DNA from: an uncultured Clostridia bacterium
GTDB lineage: Bacteria; Bacillota; Clostridia; Oscillospirales; Oscillospiraceae
NCBI GenBank assembly: GCA_937858235.1
Contig: CALLZZ010000449.1
Location: 1 to 24,581, forward strand
Length of the DNA stretch: 24,581 nucleotides
Direction: 5' to 3'
Shown here: positions 12,314 to 20,163 of the stretch, in pieces
Layout: every line of letters starts with the position of its first letter
How positions within the stretch are numbered: position 1 is the first letter of the stretch
Made by a program: the position numbers and the translations under genes
The notes under the pieces: generated by a model
The model's input: the letters and a program-made list of their open reading frames with translations, nothing else
The model's database searches: none
What the model was told of the DNA's origin: nothing

Positions 12314-13294
12314 ATGTCTGATGGTATTACTAGAATACAAGATGTAATTCAACCAGAGATATTTACCCCCTATGCAATCCAGAGAACCATGGAACTGTCT
12401 GCCCTCATCCAGAGTGGTATAGCAGAGCATTCCATGGAGTTTGACACTCTGGCAAGTGGTCCTAACACTATTATCAACATGCCTTTCTGGGATGACCTGA
12501 CTGGTGACCCTGAAGTAATGGATGACACAGGTCAGACTGTTCCTGGGAAGATCACGGCCAATAAGGACGTGGCTAGAAAGCTTGGCTTCGTCAAATCCTA
12601 TGGTGCTAATGCCCTTTCTGGCATGCTGGCTGGTGATGACCCCATGAGAGCTATTGCTGACCTGTTCGCTGGTTACTGGAACAGACAGTACCAGCAGCTT
12701 CTGCTGTCCATCCTGGATGGCGTATTTGCTTCTGCCAGCATGGCTGTGAAGGTACATGATATCTCCGCAAAAGTAGATGCTGCTGCTCAGATCAGTGGCA
12801 GAACCTTCATCGATGCTACCCAGCTGATGGGTGATGCAAAGGATCTCCTCACTGGTGTGATGATGCACTCCGCTGTAGAAGCATTCCTGGCCAAAAACGA
12901 TATGATTGAATATCGTGAGGAATCTGAAGCCAAGATCCGTGTTCCATATTTCCTGGGCAAGAGAGTTATCGTTGATGATGGCATGACCTTTGACTCTGTC
13001 ACTGGTGCTGCTGAGTCCTACCTGTTTGGTGCAGGTGCAATTGCTTGGGGTAATGGTTCTCACCCAGATATCAAGCAGACTGAAGTTGTTAGAGATGGTC
13101 TGTCCCTGGCTGGTGAGGACATCCTGGTCAACAGGAGACTGCCTCTGCTCCATCCTCGTGGTGTTAAGTGGACTGAAGCCTCTGTGGCTGGAACCTTCCC
13201 CACCTTCACCGAGCTGGAGACCGGAACCAACTGGCAGAGGGTTTATGAACCTAAGGCCATCAGAGTGGTCAAGTTCGCCTACAAGATAGGCTAA
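12314..13294 (+). CDS. Major capsid protein
   Basis: The 326-residue protein is placed directly after the scaffold. It matches a capsid family common in Bacillota siphophages, with a recognisable N-terminus (GITRIQDVIQPEIFTPYAIQ) and the conserved stretch ASGPNTIINMPFWDDLTG. An HK97-type fold is expected for this family. GAAGGAGAGATG precedes the ATG. Codons are regular and the gene lacks any frame break. A strong terminator follows two bases after the stop, consistent with the high expression this protein needs. Members of the family are about 320-350 residues, so the length is complete. Confidence 0.93.
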   Translation: MSDGITRIQDVIQPEIFTPYAIQRTMELSALIQSGIAEHSMEFDTLASGPNTIINMPFWDDLTGDPEVMDDTGQTVPGKITANKDVARKLGFVKSYGANALSGMLAGDDPMRAIADLFAGYWNRQYQQLLLSILDGVFASASMAVKVHDISAKVDAAAQISGRTFIDATQLMGDAKDLLTGVMMHSAVEAFLAKNDMIEYREESEAKIRVPYFLGKRVIVDDGMTFDSVTGAAESYLFGAGAIAWGNGSHPDIKQTEVVRDGLSLAGEDILVNRRLPLLHPRGVKWTEASVAGTFPTFTELETGTNWQRVYEPKAIRVVKFAYKIG

Positions 13295-13296
13295 GC

Positions 13297-13328
13297 AGCG
13301 GGGGGTATATCCCCCTCGCTAGTTTTTT
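13297..13328 (+). terminator. Terminator directly after the capsid gene
   Basis: AGCGGGGGG (13297-13305), TATAT, CCCCCTCGCT, then AG and six T. No clear promoter follows before the next gene at 13346, so it must be leaky. Confidence 0.85.
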
Positions 13329-13345
13329 AGAAGGGAGAGAATCAA

Positions 13346-13645
13346 GTGGCAAGTACCGCATTTGAAAGAAGAGTAGCTAGACTCAGAGAAAGAGTGTTAG
13401 CTCAGGAGGAAGTCAACCTCACATCTGGGGATGAAGATCCTGAAGACATCAATGACCCAGATATAGAGGAATCCAGTGAGGAACCAGTAGTAGAAGGCGT
13501 CGTAGAGGCAGCTAGCAGGCCCGTAGAGGCCTCCAAAGACCTTAGTGGTATGAAAATTAAGGACCTGAGGAAGATGGCCTCTAAAAGGAAAATAGAGGGC
13601 TTTAGCGCTATGTCTCGCGAACAGCTAATTGAAGCCCTCAAATAG
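13346..13645 (+). CDS. Acidic protein with C-terminal Rho_N/SAP-like motif
   Basis: The 99-residue product starts at GTG with AAGGGAGAGA ten bases upstream. Residues 5-20 are basic and helical, 25-60 are a Glu/Asp-rich linker (DEDPEDINDPDIEESSEEP), and 65-99 end with DLSGMKIKDLRKMASKRKI. That is the two-helix pattern of the Rho N-terminal/SAP-like fold, which often binds nucleic acid. Such small proteins lie between capsid and connector genes in many Bacillota phages and may be head decoration or connector factors. The role is not established from sequence. Confidence 0.75.
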   Translation: MASTAFERRVARLRERVLAQEEVNLTSGDEDPEDINDPDIEESSEEPVVEGVVEAASRPVEASKDLSGMKIKDLRKMASKRKIEGFSAMSREQLIEALK

Positions 13646-13656
13646 GGGGTTTTACT

Positions 13657-13923
13657 ATGGATGAAAGATTAGTCCAGCTAAAACAACTCATCGATGAGGA
13701 GAACTTTCCCTATTTCACCGATGAGTTCCTAACGGGTAAATTATCCCAGGCAGATATTGATCTGAGACCCCTTGCCAGGGAGTTATGCATTATCAAATCC
13801 GGGATACCTGAGATCAAGCTGGGTGATATTGTTATTCCCAGCCCTCGTGATCATTTTATGATCCTGTCCCAGACTTATAGAGGTAATGGCTCAAGGGTGG
13901 TGGTTAGAGCTGATGAAAAATAA
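13657..13923 (+). CDS. Head-tail connector protein (adaptor-like)
   Basis: The 88-residue product, MDERLVQLKQLIDEENFPYF then TDEFLTGKL, is short and mostly helical. It occupies the first connector position after the capsid, where adaptor proteins that bind the portal (gp15/gp6-like) are encoded. GGGGG lies seven bases before the ATG. It overlaps the next gene by 11 bases (or 38, if that gene starts earlier). The assignment rests on position, size and helical pattern rather than a diagnostic motif. Confidence 0.7.
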   Translation: MDERLVQLKQLIDEENFPYFTDEFLTGKLSQADIDLRPLARELCIIKSGIPEIKLGDIVIPSPRDHFMILSQTYRGNGSRVVVRADEK

Positions 13924-14281
13924 TCTATACTACAAAAAATATGTAGAAAAAGTCATACAAGCCAACCCCACCCCTATTATCATATCCAGGATTCAAAAGA
14001 TATCAGATGGTTTTGATGGCTGGATAGAGGAACGGGTTAAACTTCCCCCTCAGACAGTCAGCATATACAATAGGAAGTTCCACAGGGAGAGGCTAAGTGA
14101 CAGTGGGGCAACCATTGGTTACCTATCCAGCACTGCTGAGAAGCTTCTCTGTGGAAGTGATACAGATATCATGCAGGGTGACAGGTTCCAGAATCAAGGT
14201 AGAGAGTATAAGGTAACCTGGGTTCATGTTTATGATGATATCTGCAAACAGGTAGAACTGGAAGTGATAAGCGATGGCTAG
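13913..14281 (+). CDS. Head-tail connector / head-closure protein
   Basis: The 122-residue product (MKNNLYYKKYVEKVIQANPT) is beta-rich in its second half, with KLPPQTVSIYNRKF, GDRFQNQGREYKVTWVHVY and ICKQVELEVI, the look of SPP1 gp16-type stoppers. I start at 13913, where ATG overlaps the upstream stop. An earlier ATG at 13886 has GAGGT only two bases away and extends further into the upstream gene. It overlaps the following gene by eight bases. Function comes from gene order; alternative connector assignments are possible. Confidence 0.7.
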   Translation: MKNNLYYKKYVEKVIQANPTPIIISRIQKISDGFDGWIEERVKLPPQTVSIYNRKFHRERLSDSGATIGYLSSTAEKLLCGSDTDIMQGDRFQNQGREYKVTWVHVYDDICKQVELEVISDG

Positions 14282-14612
14282 TATGAGATTTAAGAGCAAC
14301 TTCAATCCCGCCTCTATTCAGAACAGGGTGAGAGCTGCCATTGGCATTTATGCATCAACCGCCGCAAAACAGATGGAGGGGGAAGCAAAATGGGGCGCAC
14401 CATGGACTGATCGAACGACCAATGCAAGAAATAGTATCCAAGGCGACTTCAGGTGGCGCAACGATCAAGCCGTAATCAGTTTATCAGGCAATGTAGATTA
14501 CTTTGTATATCTTGAATTGGCTAACGAAAAGAAATACGCCATCCTGAAGCCTACCATTGACAAACATGCTCCCAGTATTATCAAAGGATATCAAAGGCTG
14601 GTGAAAAGATGA
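14274..14612 (+). CDS. HK97 gp10-like tail-connection protein
   Basis: The 112-residue product has the hallmarks of the HK97 gp10 family: an N-terminal helix with many Ala, KWGAPWTDRTTNARNSI in the middle, VDYFVYLELANEKKYAIL, and a C-terminal helix ending in basic residues. Family members join the head-tail interface or help tail completion. The sequence WTDRTTNAR is very typical. CpG is clearly denser here (14.34-14.48 kb) than in neighbouring genes, hinting at separate ancestry. It overlaps its neighbours by eight and four bases. Confidence 0.85.
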   Translation: MASMRFKSNFNPASIQNRVRAAIGIYASTAAKQMEGEAKWGAPWTDRTTNARNSIQGDFRWRNDQAVISLSGNVDYFVYLELANEKKYAILKPTIDKHAPSIIKGYQRLVKR

Positions 14613-14947
14613 TTACCCAGATATACAACAAGCTCAGAACATCCAACCTCAATCCATATTGGCCTGGACATCATCAAGGCCTCTGTGACAAAAGGTACTG
14701 CGTTGTAAAAGAGAATACTCAGGTAGCTTTTCCCAACACAAGGGTGGGGTACCGGTTACTTGATATCATCGTTTTTGTACCCATCAGCAGTTATGTCCAG
14801 GTAGCTCCTTATGTGAGGGAGATTAAGGCTGCACTCAAAGAGTTCCCACTTTGGTATGCTGGAGAAACACCCATTATACCAGATGATGAGAAGAAGGCCT
14901 ACACCACAAGTATTCAATATCAAATTCTAAAGAAAATGGAGGGATAA
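14609..14947 (+). CDS. Tail terminator / completion protein
   Basis: The 112-residue product begins MITQIYNKLRTSNLNPYWPG and is a mixed alpha/beta protein of the size usual for tail terminators (gpU/gp17-like). It sits right before the major tail protein and overlaps the gp10-like gene as ATGA. The stretch YVQVAPYVREIKAALKEFP fits the helix that faces the last tail ring in that family. The call depends mainly on location and length; no diagnostic motif exists. Confidence 0.65.
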   Translation: MITQIYNKLRTSNLNPYWPGHHQGLCDKRYCVVKENTQVAFPNTRVGYRLLDIIVFVPISSYVQVAPYVREIKAALKEFPLWYAGETPIIPDDEKKAYTTSIQYQILKKMEG

Positions 14948-14950
14948 GCA

Positions 14951-15517
14951 ATGGCATATGAAACGCCAATAGAGTTCCCACTCGCAAATATAGTCAGAGT
15001 GGAAATAGAGACAGAGGAAACAACTCCTAAACAGTACAGGCTCACCGATGTAGCTAGTGAAGCTGAGGTTACTGCATTTGTCTCCGAAGGACAAGAAAAC
15101 GAGCTGCGGGTGCGGGACACAATTATAGCGCAGAACAACACCGAGGATATCGTTAAAGGCTATGATATCAAACTGGTATCGGCTACTATGGTTCCAGAAG
15201 TTCTTGCACTGGTGGATGGAGGTGCTTTGCGAGTTGATGCTGAGGATCCCACTGGGGTTTTGGGATATGACGCACCGCCTGTCGGAGCACCTGTCAACAG
15301 AAAACCATTCACCATGAATATTTACACAGAGGAGAAAGATACTGATGGTTCTACCAAGAGCTATGTGAAGTTCTCCTACCTGCACTGCAAAGGGACCCCT
15401 GTGAACTACAGTCTGCAGGATGGACAGTTCTTCGCTCCTGAGTTAACCTCGAAGAGCAGACCCAGGTCTGGTGAATCTCCAGTAAAAATAGACTTCTTAA
15501 CCGAGCTGCCTGCATAG
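14951..15517 (+). CDS. Major tail protein
   Basis: The 188-residue product stacks as hexameric rings in the tail tube. It has beta-rich composition, e.g. PIEFPLANIVRVEIETEE and YDIKLVSATMVPEVL. It also contains PPVGAPVNRKPFTMNIYTEE and a C-terminal part with LTSKSRPRSGESP, as seen in Bacillota siphophage tube proteins. The ATG lies three bases after the tail terminator gene stop; upstream GGAGGGATAAGCA contains the ribosome site. The gene ends inside a strong hairpin that overlaps its stop (15503-15535). CpG is denser here than in the neighbouring chaperone gene. Confidence 0.88.
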   Translation: MAYETPIEFPLANIVRVEIETEETTPKQYRLTDVASEAEVTAFVSEGQENELRVRDTIIAQNNTEDIVKGYDIKLVSATMVPEVLALVDGGALRVDAEDPTGVLGYDAPPVGAPVNRKPFTMNIYTEEKDTDGSTKSYVKFSYLHCKGTPVNYSLQDGQFFAPELTSKSRPRSGESPVKIDFLTELPA

Positions 15518-15535
15518 GCAGCTCTTCTTCATTTT
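15503..15535 (+). terminator. Terminator overlapping the major tail protein stop
   Basis: GAGCTGCC (15503-15510), TGCATA, GGCAGCTC (15517-15524), then TTCTTCATTTT. The stem covers the last codons and the stop. The T run is interrupted, so partial termination is likely. Confidence 0.7.
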
Positions 15536-15554
15536 ATGAGGGGGGTAAAACAGC

Positions 15555-15983
15555 ATGAATGAAATACTGAACATTGAACAATTGAGACAAATGGCTTGTT
15601 CCATCATTGATATCCCGGGATTCGATGATACTGGTACTATCAGAGTAAAGGTTCAGAAACCCAAGGTAATGGCTATGGCGGCACAGGGTAAGATACCTAA
15701 CTATCTGATGTCAACGGCTATGAGGATAGCAGGGGTTCCTTCCAAAGAGAAACCCAGAGATCCAGATCTGTCTGATGTGGCAAAAACCATGGAGCTTTAC
15801 TGCAGAGCTTGTCTGGTGCAACCTACCTATGAGGAGTTCCAAGATATTATTACAGATGACCAGATGACAGCAATATTCGAGTGGGCCATAGGAGATACAA
15901 AGAAGATGTCCACCTTTCGTCCAAACCAAGAAAATGGCTCAAGTGATAATAATGGCCCAGGAGTACCGGAAGCGACCAAGTGA
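15555..15983 (+). CDS. Tail assembly chaperone, first frame (gpG-like)
   Basis: The 142-residue protein lies between the major tail protein and the tape measure, the fixed position of tail chaperones that coat the tape measure during assembly. It is alpha-helical (AKTMELYCRACLVQPTYEEF) with a disordered end (NGSSDNNGPG). GAGGGGGGTAAAA precedes the ATG. The last 50 bases overlap the next open frame, which carries a gpT-like domain. This is the usual arrangement for a frameshift fusion. The 0-frame product alone is probably also made. Confidence 0.85.
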   Translation: MNEILNIEQLRQMACSIIDIPGFDDTGTIRVKVQKPKVMAMAAQGKIPNYLMSTAMRIAGVPSKEKPRDPDLSDVAKTMELYCRACLVQPTYEEFQDIITDDQMTAIFEWAIGDTKKMSTFRPNQENGSSDNNGPGVPEATK

Positions 15984-16161
15984 GATCCTGGGGATCGATA
16001 ATGATTACCTTGCTTATTGCCTGGATGAGGTAGCACTATACCTCAGGTCCAAAGCAACAGATGAACAGGGTAAGGTAAATTGGAATAAGATTCGTTGGGT
16101 GGGTGAAAAGAAAAAGAGCAATAAGGATCTAATAGGATTCATCAAAAAACATTCACAATGA
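15934..16161 (+). CDS. Tail assembly chaperone, second frame (gpT-like)
   Basis: The frame encodes RKRPSEILGIDNDYLAYC then LDEVALYLRSKAT, the recognisable core of the second chaperone domain in Bacillota siphophages. It is in +1 (equivalently -2) frame to the 15555 gene. It is open from 15892, so a shift anywhere in 15892-15983 would fuse the two. ATG codons at 15934 and 15952 lack good ribosome sites, which favours fusion by slippage over separate initiation. No canonical -1 slippery heptamer is seen. The start given is only the first ATG. Fusion product size would be about 200 residues. Confidence 0.7.
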   Translation: MAQVIIMAQEYRKRPSEILGIDNDYLAYCLDEVALYLRSKATDEQGKVNWNKIRWVGEKKKSNKDLIGFIKKHSQ

Positions 16162-16174
16162 GGCAGGTGAGAAT

Positions 16175-19105
16175 GTGGCTATAAGTGCAGGTGATGTCTA
16201 TAGTGAGTTAATACTAGACATAACTAAGTACCAAAATGGATTCAAAGAAGCAGAGAAACAGACCAAAACCTGGGTTGACAAAATGAATAAGGCAGGCAAG
16301 AGTATGGAGAAGGTGGGTACCTCCATGAGTAAATACCTTACTCTTCCCATCATGGGTGTGGGTGCTGCCTCAGTAAAGCTGGGCATGGACTTTGAAGCCA
16401 ACATGTCGAGAGTGCAGGCCATATCCGGGGCCACTGGAACGGAGCTGGAAAGGATGAATCAGGTTGCCTTGAAGTTGGGCGCTGATACTGCCTTTAGCGC
16501 AACCGAAGTTGCTACCTCCATGGAAGGGCTGGCGTCCGCGGGCTTCACTGTTAATGAAACTATCAATGCTCTTCCCGGTCTGTTGGATCTCGCTGCGTCT
16601 TCCGGGGCTGACCTTGGGACCGCCACAGATATAGCTGCCAGCGCACTGAGGGGATTCCAGTTGGACGCCAGCGAATCTGGCCGTGTAGCCGATGTGTTCG
16701 CGGAGGCGGCTAATAGGACAAATGCCCAAGTAGAGGACATGGGTGAGGCGATGAAGTACATCGCCCCTGTGGCCAATGCCATGGGAATGAGCATCGAAGA
16801 AACCGCCGCCGCTGTAGGTATACTTTCAGATGCCGGTATAAAAGGAAGCCAGGCAGGTACTGTCCTCAGGGGAGCACTGACACGGCTCACAAACCCGGCA
16901 AAAGATGCCAAGGATGTTATGAGCAAACTTGGGATGTCCTTTTCTGATGCACAAGGCAATATGCTACCAATGGAAGGCATAATCCAAGAGCTCCAGAAAG
17001 GCACCAAAGGGCTGACACAGGAGCAGAAAAATCAGGCCATGGCAACCCTTTTCGGGCAGGAAGCACTGTCTGGTATGCTGGTACTAACTGATCAAGGCCC
17101 AGAAAAGCTGGCAGGGCTCACAAAGGGACTGGAGGAATCCAGCGGAGCAGCAAAAGCGGCGGCCGATATCATGATGGACAATACCAAAGGCGCTGTAGAA
17201 GAAATGACGGGTGCACTGGAGACCGCCGGTATAAAGATCTTTAACATCGTCGCTCCGAGCATTACGGACCTGGCCAACAAAATCAGTGGGCTGGTAGATA
17301 AATTCAACGCCTTGTCTCCCGAAGCTCAGGGAGTGATTGTTAAATTTGCAGGCATGGCAGCAGCTGCAGGGCCGGTTGTAAAAATAGTTGGCAAGATAGC
17401 CGGAGGGATAGGCGAATTAGGTGATAAATTCGGGTGGTTTGCTGGTGCTGCCGGGACAGCAGCCAAAGCGACTACAGGAGCAGCCACAGCGGCAGGATGG
17501 CTGGGAACGTCATTTGCAGCAGCAGCACTACCTGTAGTTGGTATAGTGGCTGGTATAGCCGCCCTTACCGCTGGAGGCATAGCACTATATAAGCACCTCA
17601 GCGAGGAGAGTATCCCGGCTGTAGACCTCTTTGGGGATAGCGTATCAGAGAGCACCCAAAAGGCAGTCACTGGATACATGGAGCTTGATGAAAAGGCAAC
17701 CGTCGCACTCAAGCAGCTGGCTTGGAGCAGCCAAGAAGTCACTGAAGAGATGGCAACATCAATAACAGGGAATGTGGATCAAATGAAAAATCAGGTGGTC
17801 AACTCCCTTACACAGCAGAAAACTGATGGTCTGGCAGAGTTGGAAGGGATGTTCTCTAACTCCAAAACGATGTCCAAGGAAGAAAAGGCAGAGATGTTGC
17901 GAATTACATCCGAAAAGTACGATGAACAAATTACTCAAACAGAAGAAGGCGCTGCCAGAATTGCCGAAATCCTATGGGCTGCCAAAGAAGGGAACAGAGC
18001 AATTACAGATGCAGAGCGGATGGAAATAAACACAATCCAGGAAGAGATGAAGAACACAGCTGTCCAGACCTTGAGCGATAGCGAAGCTGAACAGATGACA
18101 ATAATGGAGCGCCTGAAAGCTGAGAGCGGAAATATATCTGCCCGGCAGGCTGCTGATGTCGTAAAAAATAGCAAGGAGCAAAGGGGCAAGACCATCGCGG
18201 AGGCCGAGGCAGAGTATAATGAGCGACTGAAATATGCTGCTATGCTAAAAGCGGACGGAAGCAAAGAAAGTGTGGCGCTGGCGAACAAGATCGTTCTCGA
18301 AGCCAAAAGGCAGCGGGATGAATCAGTAAGTAAAGCTAAAGGTATGCATAAGGATGTTGTCGCCCAAGCAAAAGCGCAAGCTGGGGAGCACGCAAGTCAG
18401 GTAGACTGGGAAAGCGGGCAGGTAAAATCCAAGTGGCAAGTGATGAAGGATGGGGTTGTAAAAAAATCCAAGGATACCTGGACGGACGTCAAAAAAGCTT
18501 TTGGCGATGCTAAAAACGGTGTGGGGGCAAAAACCAAGGAAATCGGTGACAAAGTAAAAGACAGCTGGAACAACAGTGTAACTAAAAAAGCCTTTAAGTG
18601 GGGCAAAGACGCTATGCAGAACCTTAAAAGTGGCATTGAATCTATGAAGGAAAAGATCAAAACTGCCGCTAAAAAGATAGGTGACAAAGTAAAAGATGTG
18701 CTGGGGCACAGCGTGCCAAAAGAGGGGCCATTGAAGGACGAACTCAAATGGATGCCACACATGATGGAGAATTTAACCAAAGGCATAGAGCAGAATAAAG
18801 GCAAGGTGCAAGGCGCCATAGAAGACATGGCAGACGATATGGCGGCAGAAATCCCCATCGACCTGGAGACCAATGCCCGGGTACAGGCGGCCATGAGTGT
18901 GGCAAACCCCACCTCCTGGACTACATCAGATCAGACTGCCCAGCAGGATATAAGTCAGCTTATGGGACTTTTAAAGACCTACCTCCCACAGCTGGCAGAC
19001 TTGCGGGTGGTACTGGACAGCGGTGCGGTAGTAGGGGGGCTGGCCCCTGGTATGGATAGGGAGCTGGGAGACTTATACGCTGGTAGACTAAGGGGGCGAC
19101 CGTAA
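16175..19105 (+). CDS. Tail tape measure protein
   Basis: The 976-residue protein sets tail length. Residues 75-300 form a TP901-type tape measure core: FEANMSRVQAISGATGTELE, SATEVATSMEGLASAGF and AEAANRTNAQVEDMGEAMKY are typical. Residues about 430-475 contain hydrophobic, Ala/Gly-rich segments (VVGIVAGIAALTAGGIAL) that may span the host membrane at DNA ejection. Residues 500-760 are coiled-coil and helical. IGDKVKD occurs twice near 790 and 835. It begins at GTG after AGGTGAGAAT. The first 250 bases are CpG-poor, then CpG rises sharply from about 16.4 kb, suggesting a recombination joint. No lysozyme or peptidase domain is visible. Its stop overlaps the Dit gene start (TAATG). Confidence 0.93.
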   Translation: MAISAGDVYSELILDITKYQNGFKEAEKQTKTWVDKMNKAGKSMEKVGTSMSKYLTLPIMGVGAASVKLGMDFEANMSRVQAISGATGTELERMNQVALKLGADTAFSATEVATSMEGLASAGFTVNETINALPGLLDLAASSGADLGTATDIAASALRGFQLDASESGRVADVFAEAANRTNAQVEDMGEAMKYIAPVANAMGMSIEETAAAVGILSDAGIKGSQAGTVLRGALTRLTNPAKDAKDVMSKLGMSFSDAQGNMLPMEGIIQELQKGTKGLTQEQKNQAMATLFGQEALSGMLVLTDQGPEKLAGLTKGLEESSGAAKAAADIMMDNTKGAVEEMTGALETAGIKIFNIVAPSITDLANKISGLVDKFNALSPEAQGVIVKFAGMAAAAGPVVKIVGKIAGGIGELGDKFGWFAGAAGTAAKATTGAATAAGWLGTSFAAAALPVVGIVAGIAALTAGGIALYKHLSEESIPAVDLFGDSVSESTQKAVTGYMELDEKATVALKQLAWSSQEVTEEMATSITGNVDQMKNQVVNSLTQQKTDGLAELEGMFSNSKTMSKEEKAEMLRITSEKYDEQITQTEEGAARIAEILWAAKEGNRAITDAERMEINTIQEEMKNTAVQTLSDSEAEQMTIMERLKAESGNISARQAADVVKNSKEQRGKTIAEAEAEYNERLKYAAMLKADGSKESVALANKIVLEAKRQRDESVSKAKGMHKDVVAQAKAQAGEHASQVDWESGQVKSKWQVMKDGVVKKSKDTWTDVKKAFGDAKNGVGAKTKEIGDKVKDSWNNSVTKKAFKWGKDAMQNLKSGIESMKEKIKTAAKKIGDKVKDVLGHSVPKEGPLKDELKWMPHMMENLTKGIEQNKGKVQGAIEDMADDMAAEIPIDLETNARVQAAMSVANPTSWTTSDQTAQQDISQLMGLLKTYLPQLADLRVVLDSGAVVGGLAPGMDRELGDLYAGRLRGRP

Positions 19106-20163
19106 TGCATTTAAGAGGCGTAAAATTTGATGATCTGCACAGCTGGGACGATTTATCCCTGATCCTTATGTCCCAAAAGGTGGGGCTCCCTCCCATCAAG
19201 ACTTGCACAGTAGACCTCCCCGCTGGGGACGGGGAGCTTGACCTGACGGACTACTTTGGCGGCCCGCAGTACAGCAACCGGACGCTCGAATTTACTTTTG
19301 CCTGTGTCGACGATATCTGGTCGCTAAGTAAGGCTGCACAGCAGGTGCTGCATGGCAAAAACTTTGATATCACGCTGGATGATGACCCGGGCTTTTACTA
19401 CAAGGGCCGGGTATCCATAGACGACTGGGATATCAGCCGGGTAGCCGGTACTATGCAGATGACCTGCACTTGCGAGCCTTATAAGTATAAGCAGGATGTA
19501 ACGGTGGTAAGTGGGGTCATAGGAGCCGACACGGGGCGAAACTTGATACTCGGAACGTCAAAGGACTATAAAACAGCTACTTTTAGCGGCTGGGACTATG
19601 TAATCCAGCCATGGGTGACCATAGGAACTGGAGTAAGTATCGGGGATACCCTAATCGGTAGGTGCTATGTAAAGGCTGGGGTGCAGGAAATCGGACTGAT
19701 GGTGGATTTTCAAATGGCTGATGGGATGAAACAATTTCATTCTGCCACTAAAATCCAGCCCAATAAAGAAGGCTATGTGGCTTGCACTTGCACAGTACCA
19801 GATGGGGCCACTGGGGTAGCGATGGTGCTAAGGCACTCGGCGGCGGATACACCAGAAGATACGGCGCAGTATAAAGAGCCAAAGCTTGAAAAAGGTACCA
19901 CTGCTACCCCGTGGAGCCCCGCTCCGGAGGATGGTATAGACCAGACGCTTACGCTGACCTGCCCATGCGACCGGATGCGGGTAATACCGACTATCACGAC
20001 CGATGGAGCAGTCAACATTATCTATGGTTCGACATCGGTTGACGTAAGCAAAGGTACTTTCCAGTTTACAAACCTGATTTTTTCGGAGGGAGAAAATGTG
20101 CTGGAAGTGACCGGTAAGCAGGGTACTACGGTATCAGTTAGGTATCAGGAGGGGGCAATATAA
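19105..20163 (+). CDS. Distal tail protein (Dit) with inserted carbohydrate-binding-like module
   Basis: Residues 1-135 and 279-352 make the Dit parts: the N-terminal ring domain (LRGVKFDDLHSWDDLSLIL, with RTLEFTFACVDD) and a C-terminal galectin-like end (TLTLTCPCDRMRVIPTITTD). Between them, about 139-278, sits an extra module starting GRNLILG and ending KLEKGTTATPWSPAPEDG, a pattern typical of carbohydrate-binding modules in phage adhesion proteins. Dit forms the hexameric hub joining tail tube and tip. With the insert it is an evolved Dit that may bind the host surface directly. Its ATG overlaps the tape measure stop by one base, and its stop overlaps the Tal start in the same way. Confidence 0.88.
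   Translation: MHLRGVKFDDLHSWDDLSLILMSQKVGLPPIKTCTVDLPAGDGELDLTDYFGGPQYSNRTLEFTFACVDDIWSLSKAAQQVLHGKNFDITLDDDPGFYYKGRVSIDDWDISRVAGTMQMTCTCEPYKYKQDVTVVSGVIGADTGRNLILGTSKDYKTATFSGWDYVIQPWVTIGTGVSIGDTLIGRCYVKAGVQEIGLMVDFQMADGMKQFHSATKIQPNKEGYVACTCTVPDGATGVAMVLRHSAADTPEDTAQYKEPKLEKGTTATPWSPAPEDGIDQTLTLTCPCDRMRVIPTITTDGAVNIIYGSTSVDVSKGTFQFTNLIFSEGENVLEVTGKQGTTVSVRYQEGAI

Noticed and set aside
12239..13153. Long minus-strand open frame opposite the capsid gene
   Set aside because: A shadow of a strongly coding gene; no ribosome site and no known family pattern.
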